A stretch of 64,000 nt of DNA. Source: Castanea sativa. Its lineage: Eukaryota; Streptophyta; Magnoliopsida; Fagales; Fagaceae. The notes under the pieces were generated by a model. It was given only the letters and a program-made list of their open reading frames with translations, did not search any database and was not told the DNA's origin. Numbering within the stretch: the stretch's first letter is position 1; each line of letters begins with the position of its first letter. Positions 1 through 11,982 of this stretch are shown here, in pieces. The stretch is taken from the NCBI RefSeq assembly GCF_040712315.1, contig NC_134023.1, positions 15,943,442 to 16,007,441 on the forward strand. Reading direction: 5' to 3'. Position numbers and translations under genes: made by a program.

Positions 1-600
1 AAGGTTAAGGTAACCCAATGTGTTTCTTTCTTTGTATGGACAGCAACTTGGGATAAGATTCTTACAGGTGATAACTTGCAAAGTAGGGGTTTTGATTTTG
101 TTGACTAATGCATTATGTGTCATCGTTGTGGGAAGACAGTGGACCATTTGATGCTATATTGTGAGAAGGCTCATTGGTTGTGGAGCTTTGTTTTTAGAAC
201 TTTTGGGATCTCGCGGGTTCTATCAAGATCGGCTCAGACTTTTTGGTTGGTGGAATTGATTGGGGAAGCACTCGTCTAACATTTGAAACTTAGTTCCATT
301 GTGTTTGATGTGGGGTATTTTGAGGGAGCGTAATCAGCGGACTTTTGAGGACTAGCACTGATCTAATGACCAATTGCTTGCTTCATTTAGTGGTTTTGTT
401 TTAGACTGGTCTAAGACTTGGAGACTCACATCTAGTGATTTTCTCCCTTTGTTCCTTAGTTCTCTTCTTCTTTGTAATTAATTACCTTCTTCATTCTTTT
501 GCTTCTCATTTTTGTAACCTTTGATTTGCTTTGAGCCCTTTTTGCATAAAAGGGCTTTTTGAATATACATCTTTTTTACTTATTATTAAAAAAAAAAAGT
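1..600 (+). mobile_element. LINE 3' fragment (zf-RVT region to poly-A)
   Basis: The plus strand translates, with stops, into the C-terminal zinc-binding region typical of plant LINE ORF2 ([20 protein letters not shown], then C-x2-C and TVDHLMLYCEK). A short 3' UTR and an A-run at 589-598 follow. It is the same family as the copy at 43.0-43.9 kb. It lies in PAT1 intron 3, opposite to the gene, and is cut by the window edge. It is a decayed, non-coding relic. Confidence 0.85.
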
Positions 601-1427
601 GTGGTCCAAGGACCCAAGGATATGCGTATGTGTGTAAAAGACATGTTGGAGGATTAAGAAAACCAATAAAGAAAAATGTCCCCCTTAGCTATGGCAAAAT
701 TATTTGACAAGATAATCTACAAGTGAAGTCTTTTTTAGGTTGCGTTTGGCATTAGCTTAAAGCCAGCTTTTTTTACTATTTATAGCTTCTTTTGCTACTA
801 TTCAACTTATTTTTTCTACTATTCATGGGTTCCATTACACTTTTTGGATTATTCATGGGCCCTGGCGAACTATTTTAGCTACCTTTTAACTTTATCTACA
901 ATATTTTTGGCAAAAAGTTTTCAGTTTCAGCTAAATAAGTTGTTTCCAAAACAAAACAAAAAAAGGTTCACAAGCACAACCATAACCATAACTACAGATC
1001 ATGAAATGTAATCAGTTTTAGAAGGAGTGGCCTTAGACTTAAAAATATATATATCATCCAATTCCTAATCTGCTTGCTCTCACCTATAAGAGCTTCACTA
1101 GAAATTAAATATCCCACCTACTAATTGACTTATTAGCAAAAGAAGACAAGGGATTTGGTATCTCAAATTGCAAAAGGTGAGACAGACATCCTATATTCAG
1201 AGAAACCTGCAAAGGTTCCATGAGACTAAACTCCAGGCAGAGGCAGTTTCTGACAGTTTCAAACTCAGCTTTTTCCAAATAGATACACAGTAATATAAGT
1301 CTTTAAGACACTTCATATCATAAGTTTTTTTTTTTTTGTTTGATAAATTCATATCTAAAATTTATAAATATAAAAAGTTATACTCTTTAGCACCAGCATG
1401 ACCATTATCAATATCCAGTAATCTCAC
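601..1427. other. Rest of PAT1 intron 3, with a possible MITE relic
   Basis: No exon was recognised here. The segment 738-960 starts with TTGCGTTTGGC, ends with TTTCCAAAACAAAAC, and has repeated 'ctactattcat' phrases between. This resembles degenerate MITEs with GTTTGG/CCAAAC ends, but no target duplication was found. Confidence 0.4.
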
Positions 1428-4400
1428 CTTTGAGAAAGTACTAGCAAGATCATCAATATCAGACAGAGATCGTAAATCCTCACCCTGCAAATCAGGACAG
1501 ATGAGTCAGTTCCCTTGAATTCTTGCACTTAAAACAATAGTTATTAAAAATTACATATCTAATTACTAGACCACTAATGCAAATGGTTCAAGGCCAAATG
1601 AGCAAACCAAAAAATCAGTTTTTTGCAATACACGAGATTCATTTTAAAGTGCTTCTTTCAAGAACTGGTTAATCATATAAAGACACATGTATAACTAAAT
1701 GCCTCATCAGAGAAAGATGAATATTAAAACTTCTCTAAAATAATTTCTACCTCAATCCAGTGCATGTTCACCAAAAGGCATATTAGAAGCTCAAATGCCG
1801 CCATTGTGATTCACATAAAACTAACATATTTTTTGGTTGAGAGGGAAGGAGAGGGAAAGAGGGAATAGGAAATGGCATGGAAGTAAGGGTATTTCCCTAA
1901 TTTAATCTGAAGAAAATAGAAGGAAACAAAATGTTGGACCCCCTCTCTTCCAATATCCACCAAAACCATTTCCCAAATCTCCATAACCATTTCCCTAGCA
2001 ATGCTTGATTAAAACACAAAAGCCTCCTGACCCCTAAACCACCAACCTCAATAGGTGAACAAACCTTATTCCATGCCACCAAAGCCCCCCACAAGAAATT
2101 CCTCCAAATTCTTTCTAGTCTATCAGCCACAGATTTAAGTAATAAAAAGAGATTAGTAGCATGTTGGAAGACTTGACAAGATACTCTTCAACAAAGTGAG
2201 TCTACCTCCCTTTGATAAGTGAAATCTCTTCCACCCGGAGGGTTTCCGACTTTCCATTCCATCTTCTCCAAAATGGGATTCCAAATGGAAGTTACAATCT
2301 AAGACCTACCTACCTCCAACAAAAGAATTTAAGCCTTACAAATGAGTTTGTCTAATACCACCCTCAATCTAGTAGCCAAGACCTTAGACAACAGCTTATA
2401 CACGCTTCCCACTAAGCTGATAGGCTGCCGGAAATCTTTGATGTTTAGAGGATTATATTTCTTGGGGATTATGGCTAGGAAAGAGGCATTTAGAGACTTC
2501 TCAAAAACACAATGTCAGTGGAAATGCTCAAAAAAACACAATGTCAGTGGAAATGCTCAAAAAAACAAGTCATAACATCCCCTTCCACCACCCTCTAACT
2601 TTTTTGAAAGAAAGCCATAGTGAACCCATCTAGACCAAGAGCTTTATCACCCTCCATCTCCTTCAACATCTAAATAACCTCATCTTTAGTAAACTCTCTC
2701 TCAAGCATACGCCTCTCTTCTTCCTCATTACACGCAAAATCCAACCCGTCTACAGTAAGGCGCCAAGTTTCCGTCTCCTCATATAATTCTTGATAAAATT
2801 GGCTTGTATAATTCTTGATAAAATTGCTCCACCTGAATATGCACTCTCCGCATCCTCATAAAACAAATTATCCAACTCAATGCCTCTAACATGATTAGCC
2901 CTTCTACAGGAGTTAGCTAATCTATTAAAGAAACAAGTATTGTTGTCTCCCTCTTTCTTCAACCACAATACATGGGACTTTGGTCTCCAAGAAATCTCCT
3001 CCAAAGATGCCAACCGATCAATTTCAACTTTAATCTGAGTTCTATGGGTTTTTTTCTCATGCAAGAGACCCTATGACTCTTCTCTAGCATCCAAGCCCAA
3101 TAACTCAATCAATAAGCTCTTATTCTAAAAAGCCAAATCCCCAAATTCTTTATTCCACTTCCTCAGATCTTCTTTAAGTGCCTTTAATTTTTTAGCAAGA
3201 ATAAAACTTGGAGAGCCTGTGAAGTGATAACCGTTCCACCACTGTTAAAATCTCCCCACAAAACCCTCTGCTATAAACCACATATTTTCCAATTCGAACA
3301 CACAACACACCCCCCCCCCCCAAAACTAAAACCATGGTTTTTATAAAATTAAAATAAAAAAACAGATCAGCTGGTTCAACCGGGAACCAGACCCATTTTT
3401 CAGTTCTTTGACTAGTCTGGTTTTTAACCATGACTAAAACCACCAAATACCACCAGAAGAGGACATTAATCTGAAACAACACGATGAAGAACCCTCTGAA
3501 TGACATCCATAAAATGATCTTCAGATCTTCCCAATCGATTAATACCAAATTCCTATCAATTCTGGACATAGATGGTGCATCAGAATCCCTAAACCATGTA
3601 TAGGATGCCCCTTCCAAAGGTAAGTCAACCAAATTATTATTCTCAATGAAATTTAAGAATGCACACATGGTCGAGCTATAAGAGTCACAGCCAAGTCGCT
3701 CACCAATATATCTTATTATGTTAAAATCCCCAATCAAACACCAAGGAATGACCCACCTAGAGCACACCCTTTCAAGCTCCTCCCACAATGCGCCCCTGTG
3801 ACCATCCTCATTAGGACCATACACTCCCGTGAAAGCCCAGTCAAAACCATCCACTACTCCCTTCAATAACACTAACTGAAAATCGGCCTACAACGACATC
3901 AACCTTCTCAAAATCCCTTCTGTCCCAAACAAACAAAACACCCCCTCCGGTGTGATCAGCATCTAAAACAGCCCACACCAAAAAGGCTACACCATAAGCT
4001 CCTAAGTCCTAACAATAGCAAGATTCAAAGAATCCAGTTTAGTTTCTTGGAAGCAAACAATATCACACTTCCACTCTCTGTAAATTCCTTACAACAACCC
4101 TTTTACGGGGATTATTCAACCCCTTAACATTCCATGATAATAATCTCAAACTCATGCATAATCACTAACTGAACCCAACACACTGGTATAGCCTCTTCCC
4201 CTACTAGCTCAAGTGTAATGCCCATCATAATTAACTATAGAGATCAGCCCTTTTAGCTCCCTAATCCCCTTTTTCCCCAAATTAACAGGTCACCAAGGAA
4301 TACCAGATTTTTCTAAATCAACCCATTCTTGCTCAAGCAGTCGAAAAAGAGCTAAATATTTTGCCTCATGCTTCACAATTGGAAAACCCACAAGTTTACG

Positions 4401-6705
4401 AAAACCTTTCATTTTCCAGGACAACCATTCCGAAGGCTCTAAATCAGCCTCCACAAGTTTCACCCTCTTCAACATCCTCTACCAACACAACCTCCATATT
4501 TTCCTTAGGATCCCACTGGTACAAGGTGCACAATCCAAAGTCCCATACTCCTCCCCACAAGACTGCTCAACATAATCAGAGTCACTATGTTCCACTGGAA
4601 GAAACAGTAACTCAGAATCCTGTTGATCAGGCCCACAGCAACGGTCACAATAGCAATGGCAAAATATAAAGGTTATACTTATCTGATCATATATTCATTG
4701 TAGACATGTTCAAGTCAAAATCCCCACTGGTTTTTATTTCCCATTCATTCATAGCATACATTTACAAAAATTCCAAAGAATGAAATTTGAAGCTAATACA
4801 GAAGAAATCATACAGTGATTCCCAAAATATTGAATGAAGTATAGAAAATTCATTTGGGAAAAATGCATATCATAGATTAATAAGCAAATTCTAATGCCAA
4901 GAGGCAAGCCTTCTATTGCACTAATCACCTCAATGAACACACATCTTTGAAGATCGACATGCATCTAGGCAAAACAGCCTCACATGAGCAGAGAGAGGCA
5001 CTTACTTAATCTGGTGCAGCACAACGGCTTCATGGCTGCATCAGTGCCTCGCTCAGTATGGGCTCTTAAAAAACCTAGCCAGCTATAAATAACTATGGTC
5101 TTATTAAAATAATATTTGTATGAGCAAAACTTCTAAACTCTTTCACCCCACCAACAAAAAGAAGAGTGAGAACAAATCATGCTAAAGAAAGTAATATTAC
5201 TTATAAAAAATGCTAAGAATATAGTATTAAAAACACTTTGTTATAGAAAGTAGAGGACAAAACCTCATGTACACAGGATGCATCCACAAAGTTCACTAAA
5301 GAATTACAACATTGAGGAACACTATTTTAGATGTAAAACTCCCACACAATAAAATATCATAGATGGCCTTTGCAATGAAGAATTACACTTATTTTTATAG
5401 ATAATAACTACCATTGACATGGAGAAAATATTATGAACACAAGGTGTACGCATGAATTACATAAAAGAGAGAAAATATATACCCTACAAGTAAATTTGCA
5501 TCACTATTTTCCAAAGTGTGGGATCACTAGAAAAATGATCTCAAAAACAGGAATTTCAACTCAACAAATGAGACTTCCAACTCCAATAAAGGTGAGTGTT
5601 CCTTTTCTTCCATGTTGCCACATTAAGCATAAGGAAGCCAAATTCCATTCAAAAGAATTTCCAGGTTTACCAAATCAATTCCTTCATACAAGAAGTGACC
5701 CCACAACACCCTTAAGCATCACCCAATTGAAGGGGGGGAAAACAGATGTAAACTCTAAACCAAATAAATATCAAAACAAACTTACATTCCATATGAATAG
5801 TTTCCAAGGTAACATTCAATGATCCAATACCATAAATAGAAGGCAAAAAGAAAGAAAATGTTCAAGGGGAGAGAAGTAAAGAAAAAGAAAATTATTTCAC
5901 CTCTTCTCGATCATACAGAAATTCCTCCTCCTCTATCCCAGCCACAGGCAACATATCCTCTTCCTCTTCCAACCCGCCCAACTCAACTTCCTCAACAACA
6001 TCTTTGCCAAAAAATGCATACTGCGATGCATCAAATAATGTACCTCCTGCATCACAGACAAATTCAAGTAAAAGACATGTCAATTCTCCAAACTCTTGTT
6101 CAAAAAACTAAGCTCCAAATATAAGAAAGAAATTTACAAATGCAATTAACGATTCACAATTATAGAACAATACACAACCCACATATGCATATACAGAAGG
6201 GAAATCAGAGATTCTTTTAACCAGTTTTTCAACACAAACATGTTCCAATTTTCCCAAAACATATTAAAAATGTTTTGCTAACAAACACAGAAAAACACAA
6301 AACTGTTAAAACCCAAGACCCACTGTCACATTCACTTCACAACAAAAATAGAATTCAAGTTGACCATGAATTAACAGTTTATACAAAAAACAAATGGTGT
6401 AACACAAAACATAGCCAGAAACTCAAAAACCCACCAAACTGAACCTTAAACTGCCATTTGACTAGAACTATATTTTAAGATCCTCATTTAAAACATACCC
6501 AAATAATTAAACAACCAAACAGACAATTAATCTAAGCCAAACCAGATCTAATAAAAACCCAAGATAGCCAAAAAAAAAAAAGAAGGCAGAACTTGAAACT
6601 GAAAAACATGAAAGCAAAACCTGAAGGATTGTTGTCTCCATGTTGATTAAGATCTTGAGGGTTGGGAGGCTCTTCAATACCACCCCCAACACCAAACCCA
6701 TCCAT
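1428..6705 (-). CDS. PAT1: PAT1 homolog (mRNA decapping activator), 5' coding exons, partial
   Basis: Three exons read on the minus strand: 6705-6621, 6046-5901 and 1484-1428, with GT donors and AG acceptors and compatible phases (1, 0, 0). They give 96 N-terminal residues: a Gly-rich start, then an acidic block with [20 protein letters not shown], a Glu-rich run, and [15 protein letters not shown] recognise this series as the N terminus of plant PAT1 proteins. From family knowledge, PAT1 is a cytoplasmic P-body protein that links deadenylated mRNA, the LSM1-7 ring and decapping; Arabidopsis PAT1 is a MAP-kinase substrate. The conserved PAT1 C-terminal region must lie beyond the left edge. 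The start is the first ATG in this frame, just below a TTTC-repeat leader. Introns 1, 2 and 3 cover 6620-6047, 5900-1485 and 1427 leftwards; introns 2 and 3 carry LINE fragments. The call is firm; downstream exons cannot be seen. Confidence 0.9.
1895..4670 (-). mobile_element. LINE relic (ORF1 tail, endonuclease, partial RT) in PAT1 intron 2
   Basis: Read from high to low coordinates: an ORF1-like tail (about 4670-4290), an endonuclease/exonuclease-phosphatase domain (about 4140-3480, with [15 protein letters not shown] and SRIDRNL), the linker before the RT (3200-2750), a short RT piece (2640-2340), and a late-RT piece (2330-1897, RIWRNFLWG and [13 protein letters not shown]). The catalytic RT centre is deleted at about 2335. 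Frameshifts, stops and two local tandem duplications (about 2505-2565 and 2785-2825) show it is dead. It has the same orientation as PAT1. Confidence 0.85.
3215..3460. mobile_element. Small insertion in the LINE endonuclease, possible MITE
   Basis: Here the endonuclease reading is broken by foreign sequence with a C-run (3309-3320) and a segment beginning 'ctaaaaccatgg' and ending 'tttttaaccatg', with CCGGTT/AACCGG-like phrases inside. The imperfect inverted ends suggest a MITE. Boundaries and superfamily are unsure. Confidence 0.35.
4676..5900. other. Distal part of PAT1 intron 2
   Basis: AT-rich intronic sequence with no recognisable gene, RNA or transposon. Open frames at 4749-4964 and 5433-5822 match nothing I know and look like chance. 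Confidence 0.5.
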
Positions 6706-7160
6706 ACCCACAAAATTTTTCTTTCTTTCTTTCTTTCTTTCTTTTTTCTTTCTTTTGAACTATAAATCAAAACCCAGAAACTGAAAAACCTTAAGAACAA
6801 CTAAATCTACAAATGAAAGGAATTAAAGTAAGAATTTTTCTAGGAATCTGAAAAAGGTACAAATGGAAACCCTCTACAGTGAAAAAAAAATTATGGGGTT
6901 TTATGCTTAATGTTAACGAGGAAGGTGAGAAGATCTGTGAAGTGAAATTGAGTACTACAGTTATTTAAAAGAGAGAGAGGAACCCTAGAGAGATAACGAT
7001 AGTGATATTGTTGATAGGAGAATAAAGAATAGAAGTTGGACGGTGGAGACAGGAGAGAGATTGAGAGAGAGAGAGAAAGAGGAGATGAAATATTGTTGCC
7101 AAAGAAATAAAAAAGGGTGCAGTTGTTATTGTTATTGTTGTTGTTGTTGATGTTGTTGTT
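6706..7160 (-). promoter_or_regulatory. Probable 5' UTR and proximal promoter of the PAT1 homolog
   Basis: Non-coding stretch directly upstream of the PAT1 start. It holds a TTTC tract (6720-6758), GA-rich runs (6968-7085) and a GTT-rich tract (about 7117-7160). Purine or pyrimidine repeats of this kind are common in plant leaders. No clear TATA box was found, and the transcription start cannot be fixed from sequence. Confidence 0.5.
6719..6758. repeat. TTTC microsatellite in the PAT1 leader
   Basis: About eight TTTC/CTTT units, slightly interrupted, lie just upstream of the PAT1 start codon (GAAA on the transcribed sense). Confidence 0.85.
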
Positions 7161-8158
7161 TCTTGTCGTGAGTGGTGATAGGGTTTACAAACTTTTTTTT
7201 TTTTTCTTTCTTTAGGATGGTTGACAGGGAAAATGTTACGTCACAATATTTTTCATGATAAATTTTAAGCAGTGAGTTGTTATTGGCAAGTAAAAAAATT
7301 AATTTTAGTTATGGGTTCAAATTAGAACCAGTAACAATTTATTATCTCAAATTTGTTGAAAAAATTGTTATGAACTGAACAAGGTCTAGATAAACCTCAT
7401 GCAATACCCTACAATCACCCATGTTTTGTATATTATTCAAGACTTTTTGGATGACCGAGATGAAAAGCTAAAAACTTAATTTTACATCTCAACCATTAGA
7501 AAACTAAAGGGTACTCTTTTTATATGATTGGCTAGCTAAGTTTTCATCCCGTGCATACCTAGCTTATAAGGTATTGCATAAAATCTAGAAATAAGTTTAT
7601 CATTTACATTACTTTTATCGAGTACTAATTATAACCATAATAAAAGTCCTGTGTTCGATTCTCAAAAATAAATAAATAAATAAAAGTCTTGTGTTCAAAA
7701 TTCTTACCCATCATTTTGGGCCACCTCACGATTCTCAAAAATAAATAAATAAAAGTCTTGTGTTCAAAATTCTTACCCATCATTTTGGGCCACCTCAATA
7801 GATTTTTCCTAGTAATTACTTTGTGGGTACGCCGGCATTCCATTACTTTGTGTATGTGGGCATTCAAGATTTACACGTAGGTCGCAAAATAGAAGTGTTT
7901 AAAAATAATTGTGTCCTGCACTTATTCGGGTGTTGGTTGCTTTTTGTGCAACAAGTTAAAACTTAAAAGGAACAAAAAAGAAGTTGAAAAGAAGAGGCAA
8001 GGACTCTCCTTCTTCTTCTTTTTTTCTTTTTTGCCTTTTTTGTTTTAAATTTTTTAGCTTGTATATTTGTTTATTTGGTTGGCTTTTTTAGTTTCTCTTT
8101 TTTCTTTTTCTTTTTTTTTTCTTTTTTCATCCTTGGGGTTCCTTTACTGCCTTTTTCT
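7161..8158. repeat. Intergenic sequence with a MITE relic and a 72-bp tandem duplication
   Basis: About 7236-7385 resembles the CACAACATTTTT-type MITE family seen better at 52.8 and 62.6 kb. A phrase from 'gattctcaaaaataaat' to 'gggccacctca' occurs twice in tandem (about 7657-7728 and 7730-7797). Pyrimidine-rich runs fill 8000-8130. No gene was seen. Confidence 0.6.
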
Positions 8159-8737
8159 TAGGGGTGGCAATTCGTGTTCGTGTGTCGGGTTCGTGTCGTA
8201 TCAACTCATATGTATTCGACTATATGGGTCAACACTAACCCGACATGTTTATTAAACGGGTCAAGATTTCTCAACCCTAACACGACCTATTTATTAAATG
8301 GATCAGTCGTGTCGACCTGTTTATCTGATTTTATCAAAATGAAGAAAAATATTTATGGAAAAACAAGCAAATAAATATTTTAAATATAAAATTTAGAACT
8401 AATGAGTAATTATATCACAAATAATCATTCAAAACTAAAGCATATCTTAATATCATAAATAATCAATCACAATACGTCAAATCAAATAAACTACAACAAC
8501 TAATAAGTTTATATACCTATAGTTTGAATGATATATTGGTAAAATTTCATTTAATTAAACGGGTCAGACGGGTCAAACGGGTTCCATAGGTTGAACCCTA
8601 ACCCAATCCGTTTATCAAACGGGTTCATCATATCAACCCGAATATAACACGAACCCATTAAGCCTCAACTCATAACCTGCCAATTTCGTATCATGTCATG
8701 TTAGGTTTGCGGGTTGTGTCCAATTTTACCACCCCTA
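8159..8737. mobile_element. Non-autonomous hAT element (TAGGGGTGGCAATT type)
   Basis: The terminal inverted repeats are TAGGGGTGGCAATT on the left and the reverse complement of AATTTTACCACCCCTA on the right. The flanking 8-bp duplications are ctttttct (8151-8158) and cttttcct (8738-8745), 7/8 identical. Subterminal 'gggtc/gacccg' repeats are typical of this hAT MITE class. It has no transposase; the short open frames inside are not genes. Confidence 0.88.
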
Positions 8738-8745
8738 CTTTTCCT

Positions 8746-9469
8746 CTCTTAAAATAAATGGGTTCTTTTTTTTTAATATTTTGTTGAAGGGTTGCATTTA
8801 TTAATTTGGTTTTGTAGAAAGGAGACGTGTCAAAGAAAAAGGGACCACAATGGGATTAGAAGGGTATCTTAGGAGGATGATGTAAGGTTTTTCTTAATCA
8901 AATGTGTTTTCTTTCATGGGATTGGAGGAGGAAAAGAAGGTATATGCTTTTGGAATTTTTGGTATTCTTCATTTTAATTTTTTTAGTCAATTTTAATCTT
9001 TAGAAAGAAAAGCTTTTGAATTTTTTTTTCAGTGTTTGGGTTGACTAACTTGGGGTGGGTTAAGGTTCAAGTTGGGGGTACGTTGAGTATGTGTGAGGCT
9101 TAGTAAGGGCAATTTCAAGTCAACTTGAAATTCATAGTAAGGGCAATTTCAAGTCAACTTGAAAATCAATTTCAAGTTGACCAAGATTTTTAGTTAGGCG
9201 TAACATTAAAAATTGGGAATATATTATATGTTGAAACGAAATTGAACCCAAACCCAATAGCCTGCATGTTACCAAACAAAAAAGAAAATAGGGTATGATT
9301 TGAACCAAGTTAGATCAAACCTAAATGTAACCCAACCTGATTCGCTTATAAGGCTTTAATATAAAGTTTTGGAGTAATCATACTCCTCTCCTTTGAAGGA
9401 AAAAAACATCTTCTCTCTTGACAAACAATTGACCAAACTTTGTTAAATTGATATTAAAAATGTTCCAAA

Positions 9470-9470
<1 letters not shown>
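8746..9470. other. Intergenic sequence with a duplicated inverted repeat
   Basis: A 30-bp phrase 'agtaagggcaatttcaagtc...' occurs twice (about 9102-9131 and 9136-9165). Each copy contains a near-palindrome TTTCAAGTCAACTTGAAA. No gene was recognised in the rest. Confidence 0.5.

Positions 9471-9511
<41 letters not shown>
9471..9511. repeat. (TTA)n microsatellite
   Basis: About thirteen uninterrupted ATT units. Confidence 0.95.
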
Positions 9512-9513
<2 letters not shown>

Positions 9514-9529
9514 AATTTTGGGCTTAAAA

Positions 9530-11215
9530 GTGGTGGTTCCGCCAAGTTGCTACTCTCACTAAATAGTAAATTAATTTATATTATTTATTAGGATATATTT
9601 CTTCCAATTAAAGGATAAATTTAACAATTGCTTAATTTAGGTAAAATTGTATCATTTTAATTTCAACAAATTTAAATTCTATATTATAAAAAATTTCTAA
9701 ACTTAGATCTCATGCAACAACCCATGTTTTCTTTCTCAAAAAGAAAATCTGCATTTTGACTAAGGATAAAACTTTATCATCTAAGTTTTACAAATTTAAA
9801 ATCTACTTCGACTAAAAGTTAGGCTTAGAAACTGTAGTTGCGACCAGTAGCTACTCTCACTAATTAGTAAATTAATTTTATATTATTTATTATGTTATAC
9901 TTCCTCAAATTAAAGAATAAATTTAATAACTATTTAATTTAGGTAAAATTGTATCATTTAAATTTTAACAAATTTAAATTCTATTCAAACTAAAACTCTA
10001 TTATAAAAAATTTTCTAAACTTAGATCTCACGCAACAACCCATATTTTCTTTTTCAAAAAGAAAATCCACATTTTGACTAAGCATAAAACTTTATCATCT
10101 CAGTTTTACAAATTTAAATTCTACTCCAACTAAAAGTCTATTATCAACATTTTAAGAACAATTAATTAGTAAATTAATTTTTTATTTTTTATTTTGACCA
10201 AGAATAAAACTTTAGCATCTAGGTTTCTACTCCAACTAATAGTCTATTATCAACATTTTAAGAATAATTAATTAGTAAATTAAATTTATATTATTTGATA
10301 GTAAATATTTCCTCAAATTAAGGGGTAAATTATACTATATATAAGAGGATTTTCCCTCTTTCAACTAGACTTTTTTGTGGTTCAAAAATACCCTCATTAA
10401 TGAAGAGTAACTTCATTTAGAAATAGGGTCATAACTGTTAAATAATAAATTTCATTTTGAATTCTAAAAAAGAATTCCTAAAATTTATTTGTTTGAAAAA
10501 AAATATATATTTATAAATTATAATGATGCAACTTATTAACCTTTACTCAAAAAAATAGAAAAGCCTTTGAGCACACACAACATGCGTGCTTAGAGGCTAA
10601 TATTTAATAACAGTTTAATTTAGATAAAATTTTATCATTTAAATTTCAAAAAATTAAAATTATATTCAAAATATAAGTCTATTATCAAAATTTTCTGAAC
10701 TTAAATCCCACACAACTCACATTTTTGTTTTTGTTTTTGTTATTTTTTTCTCAAGTTGCATCTTATTAAATTAATATTTTATTAGGATATTAAGCTACAA
10801 GGCTATTGACTAAGAGATTTTATTCATACTTTATAAAATTTTTCTGAACTTAAAAAACCTCACACAACTCACGTTTCTATTTCTATTTTTTGTTTTTTTC
10901 TCAAGTTGCATCTTATTATATTAATATTTCATTAGGATATTAAATTACAAGGCTCTTGACTAAGTGATTCTATTCAAATTAAAAGTCTATTATCAAAATT
11001 TTCTAAACTTAAATCAACTCATATTTTTGTTTTTTTCCTCAAGTTTCACCTTATTAAATTAATATTTTAGTAGGATATCAAGTTACAAGGCTCTTTACTA
11101 AGGAATTCTATTCAAACTAAAAGTTTATTATCAAAATTTTCTAAATTTAAATCTCACACAATCCACATTTTTGTTTTTATTTTTTACTTCCTTGGTTTGC
11201 ATCTTATTAAATTAA
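9530..11215. repeat. Degenerate AT-rich tandem array
   Basis: Two related series. About 9560-10150 has roughly 300-bp units sharing 'aggtaaaattgtatcattt' and 'cttagatctca.gcaacaaccca'. About 10630-11215 has units of about 150 bp sharing 'ctattatcaaaattttct', 'cacacaactcac' and 'catcttattaaattaatatttta'. The last unit is interrupted by the Mutator-like element and resumes after it. Confidence 0.75.
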
Positions 11216-11396
11216 GTGCTAATTATAACTCACCCACTTATGGTCTGGCCGAAATTTAAGTTACTTATTCGTGGTTTGGAATTTGGCACTTTACCTACTT
11301 GAGATTAGCTCAGTTAGGGTTCTGTTACCCATCTCTGTTAAAAATTAGGCTAAATATATATTTTAACTCTCTTTTATGTCTCTCTCCTCTCAAAAC

Positions 11397-11398
<2 letters not shown>

Positions 11399-11433
<35 letters not shown>

Positions 11434-11486
11434 ATGTATATATATATCTATCTATATATCTATGTATATATATATCTATCTATATA

Positions 11487-11519
<33 letters not shown>

Positions 11520-11530
11520 CTATATATATA
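11399..11530. repeat. (TA)n/(TATC)n microsatellite
   Basis: Long TA runs interspersed with TATC and TATG units inside the left inverted repeat of the Mutator-like element. The right repeat lacks it, so it expanded after insertion. Confidence 0.9.
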
Positions 11531-11982
11531 ATAATAAAATAAAAAACATAAAAAAAAATAAGAGAAAACAAGATCAAAAAGTGAGAGTTTTGTAAAAATT
11601 ATGAACAAACATAACCACCACCATAAAAGTTTTTGTCAAGAATCATCTCCAGAAAAATCAAATTCCTTCATCCATTTCTAAGCAACCAACGAAGCCATAG
11701 TATCTAAAGCTTAAATCAAACCAAAAGATTGCGGCACAAAGGTAGCATCTTCCTCACATTAAGCAAGCTTGGATACGTATAAAATCATTCCAAGTTGAAT
11801 CTATGTAAGTTGAACAATTGAAGAAGGTGTAGTTATACACGTTGTACTCAAAAGGAGATGAAGTTGGATCAGGGATTCAAAGCAGTCATGGATCAATGCA
11901 ACCATCTAGATCATTTAAATCAATCCACTTACCTGTATAACTGATACTATTTACATAAAACTTCCCTGAATAATGTGGCAAC

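Noticed and set aside
4361..4669. 102-codon plus-strand frame
   Set aside because: Antisense of the LINE ORF1/endonuclease region; no independent evidence.
5433..5822. 129-codon open frame in PAT1 intron 2
   Set aside because: No similarity recognised; the position inside an intron antisense to PAT1 and its composition suggest chance.
11299..11595. 98-codon open frame with Tyr/Ile repeats
   Set aside because: Translation of the TA/TATC microsatellite inside the Mutator-like inverted repeat.
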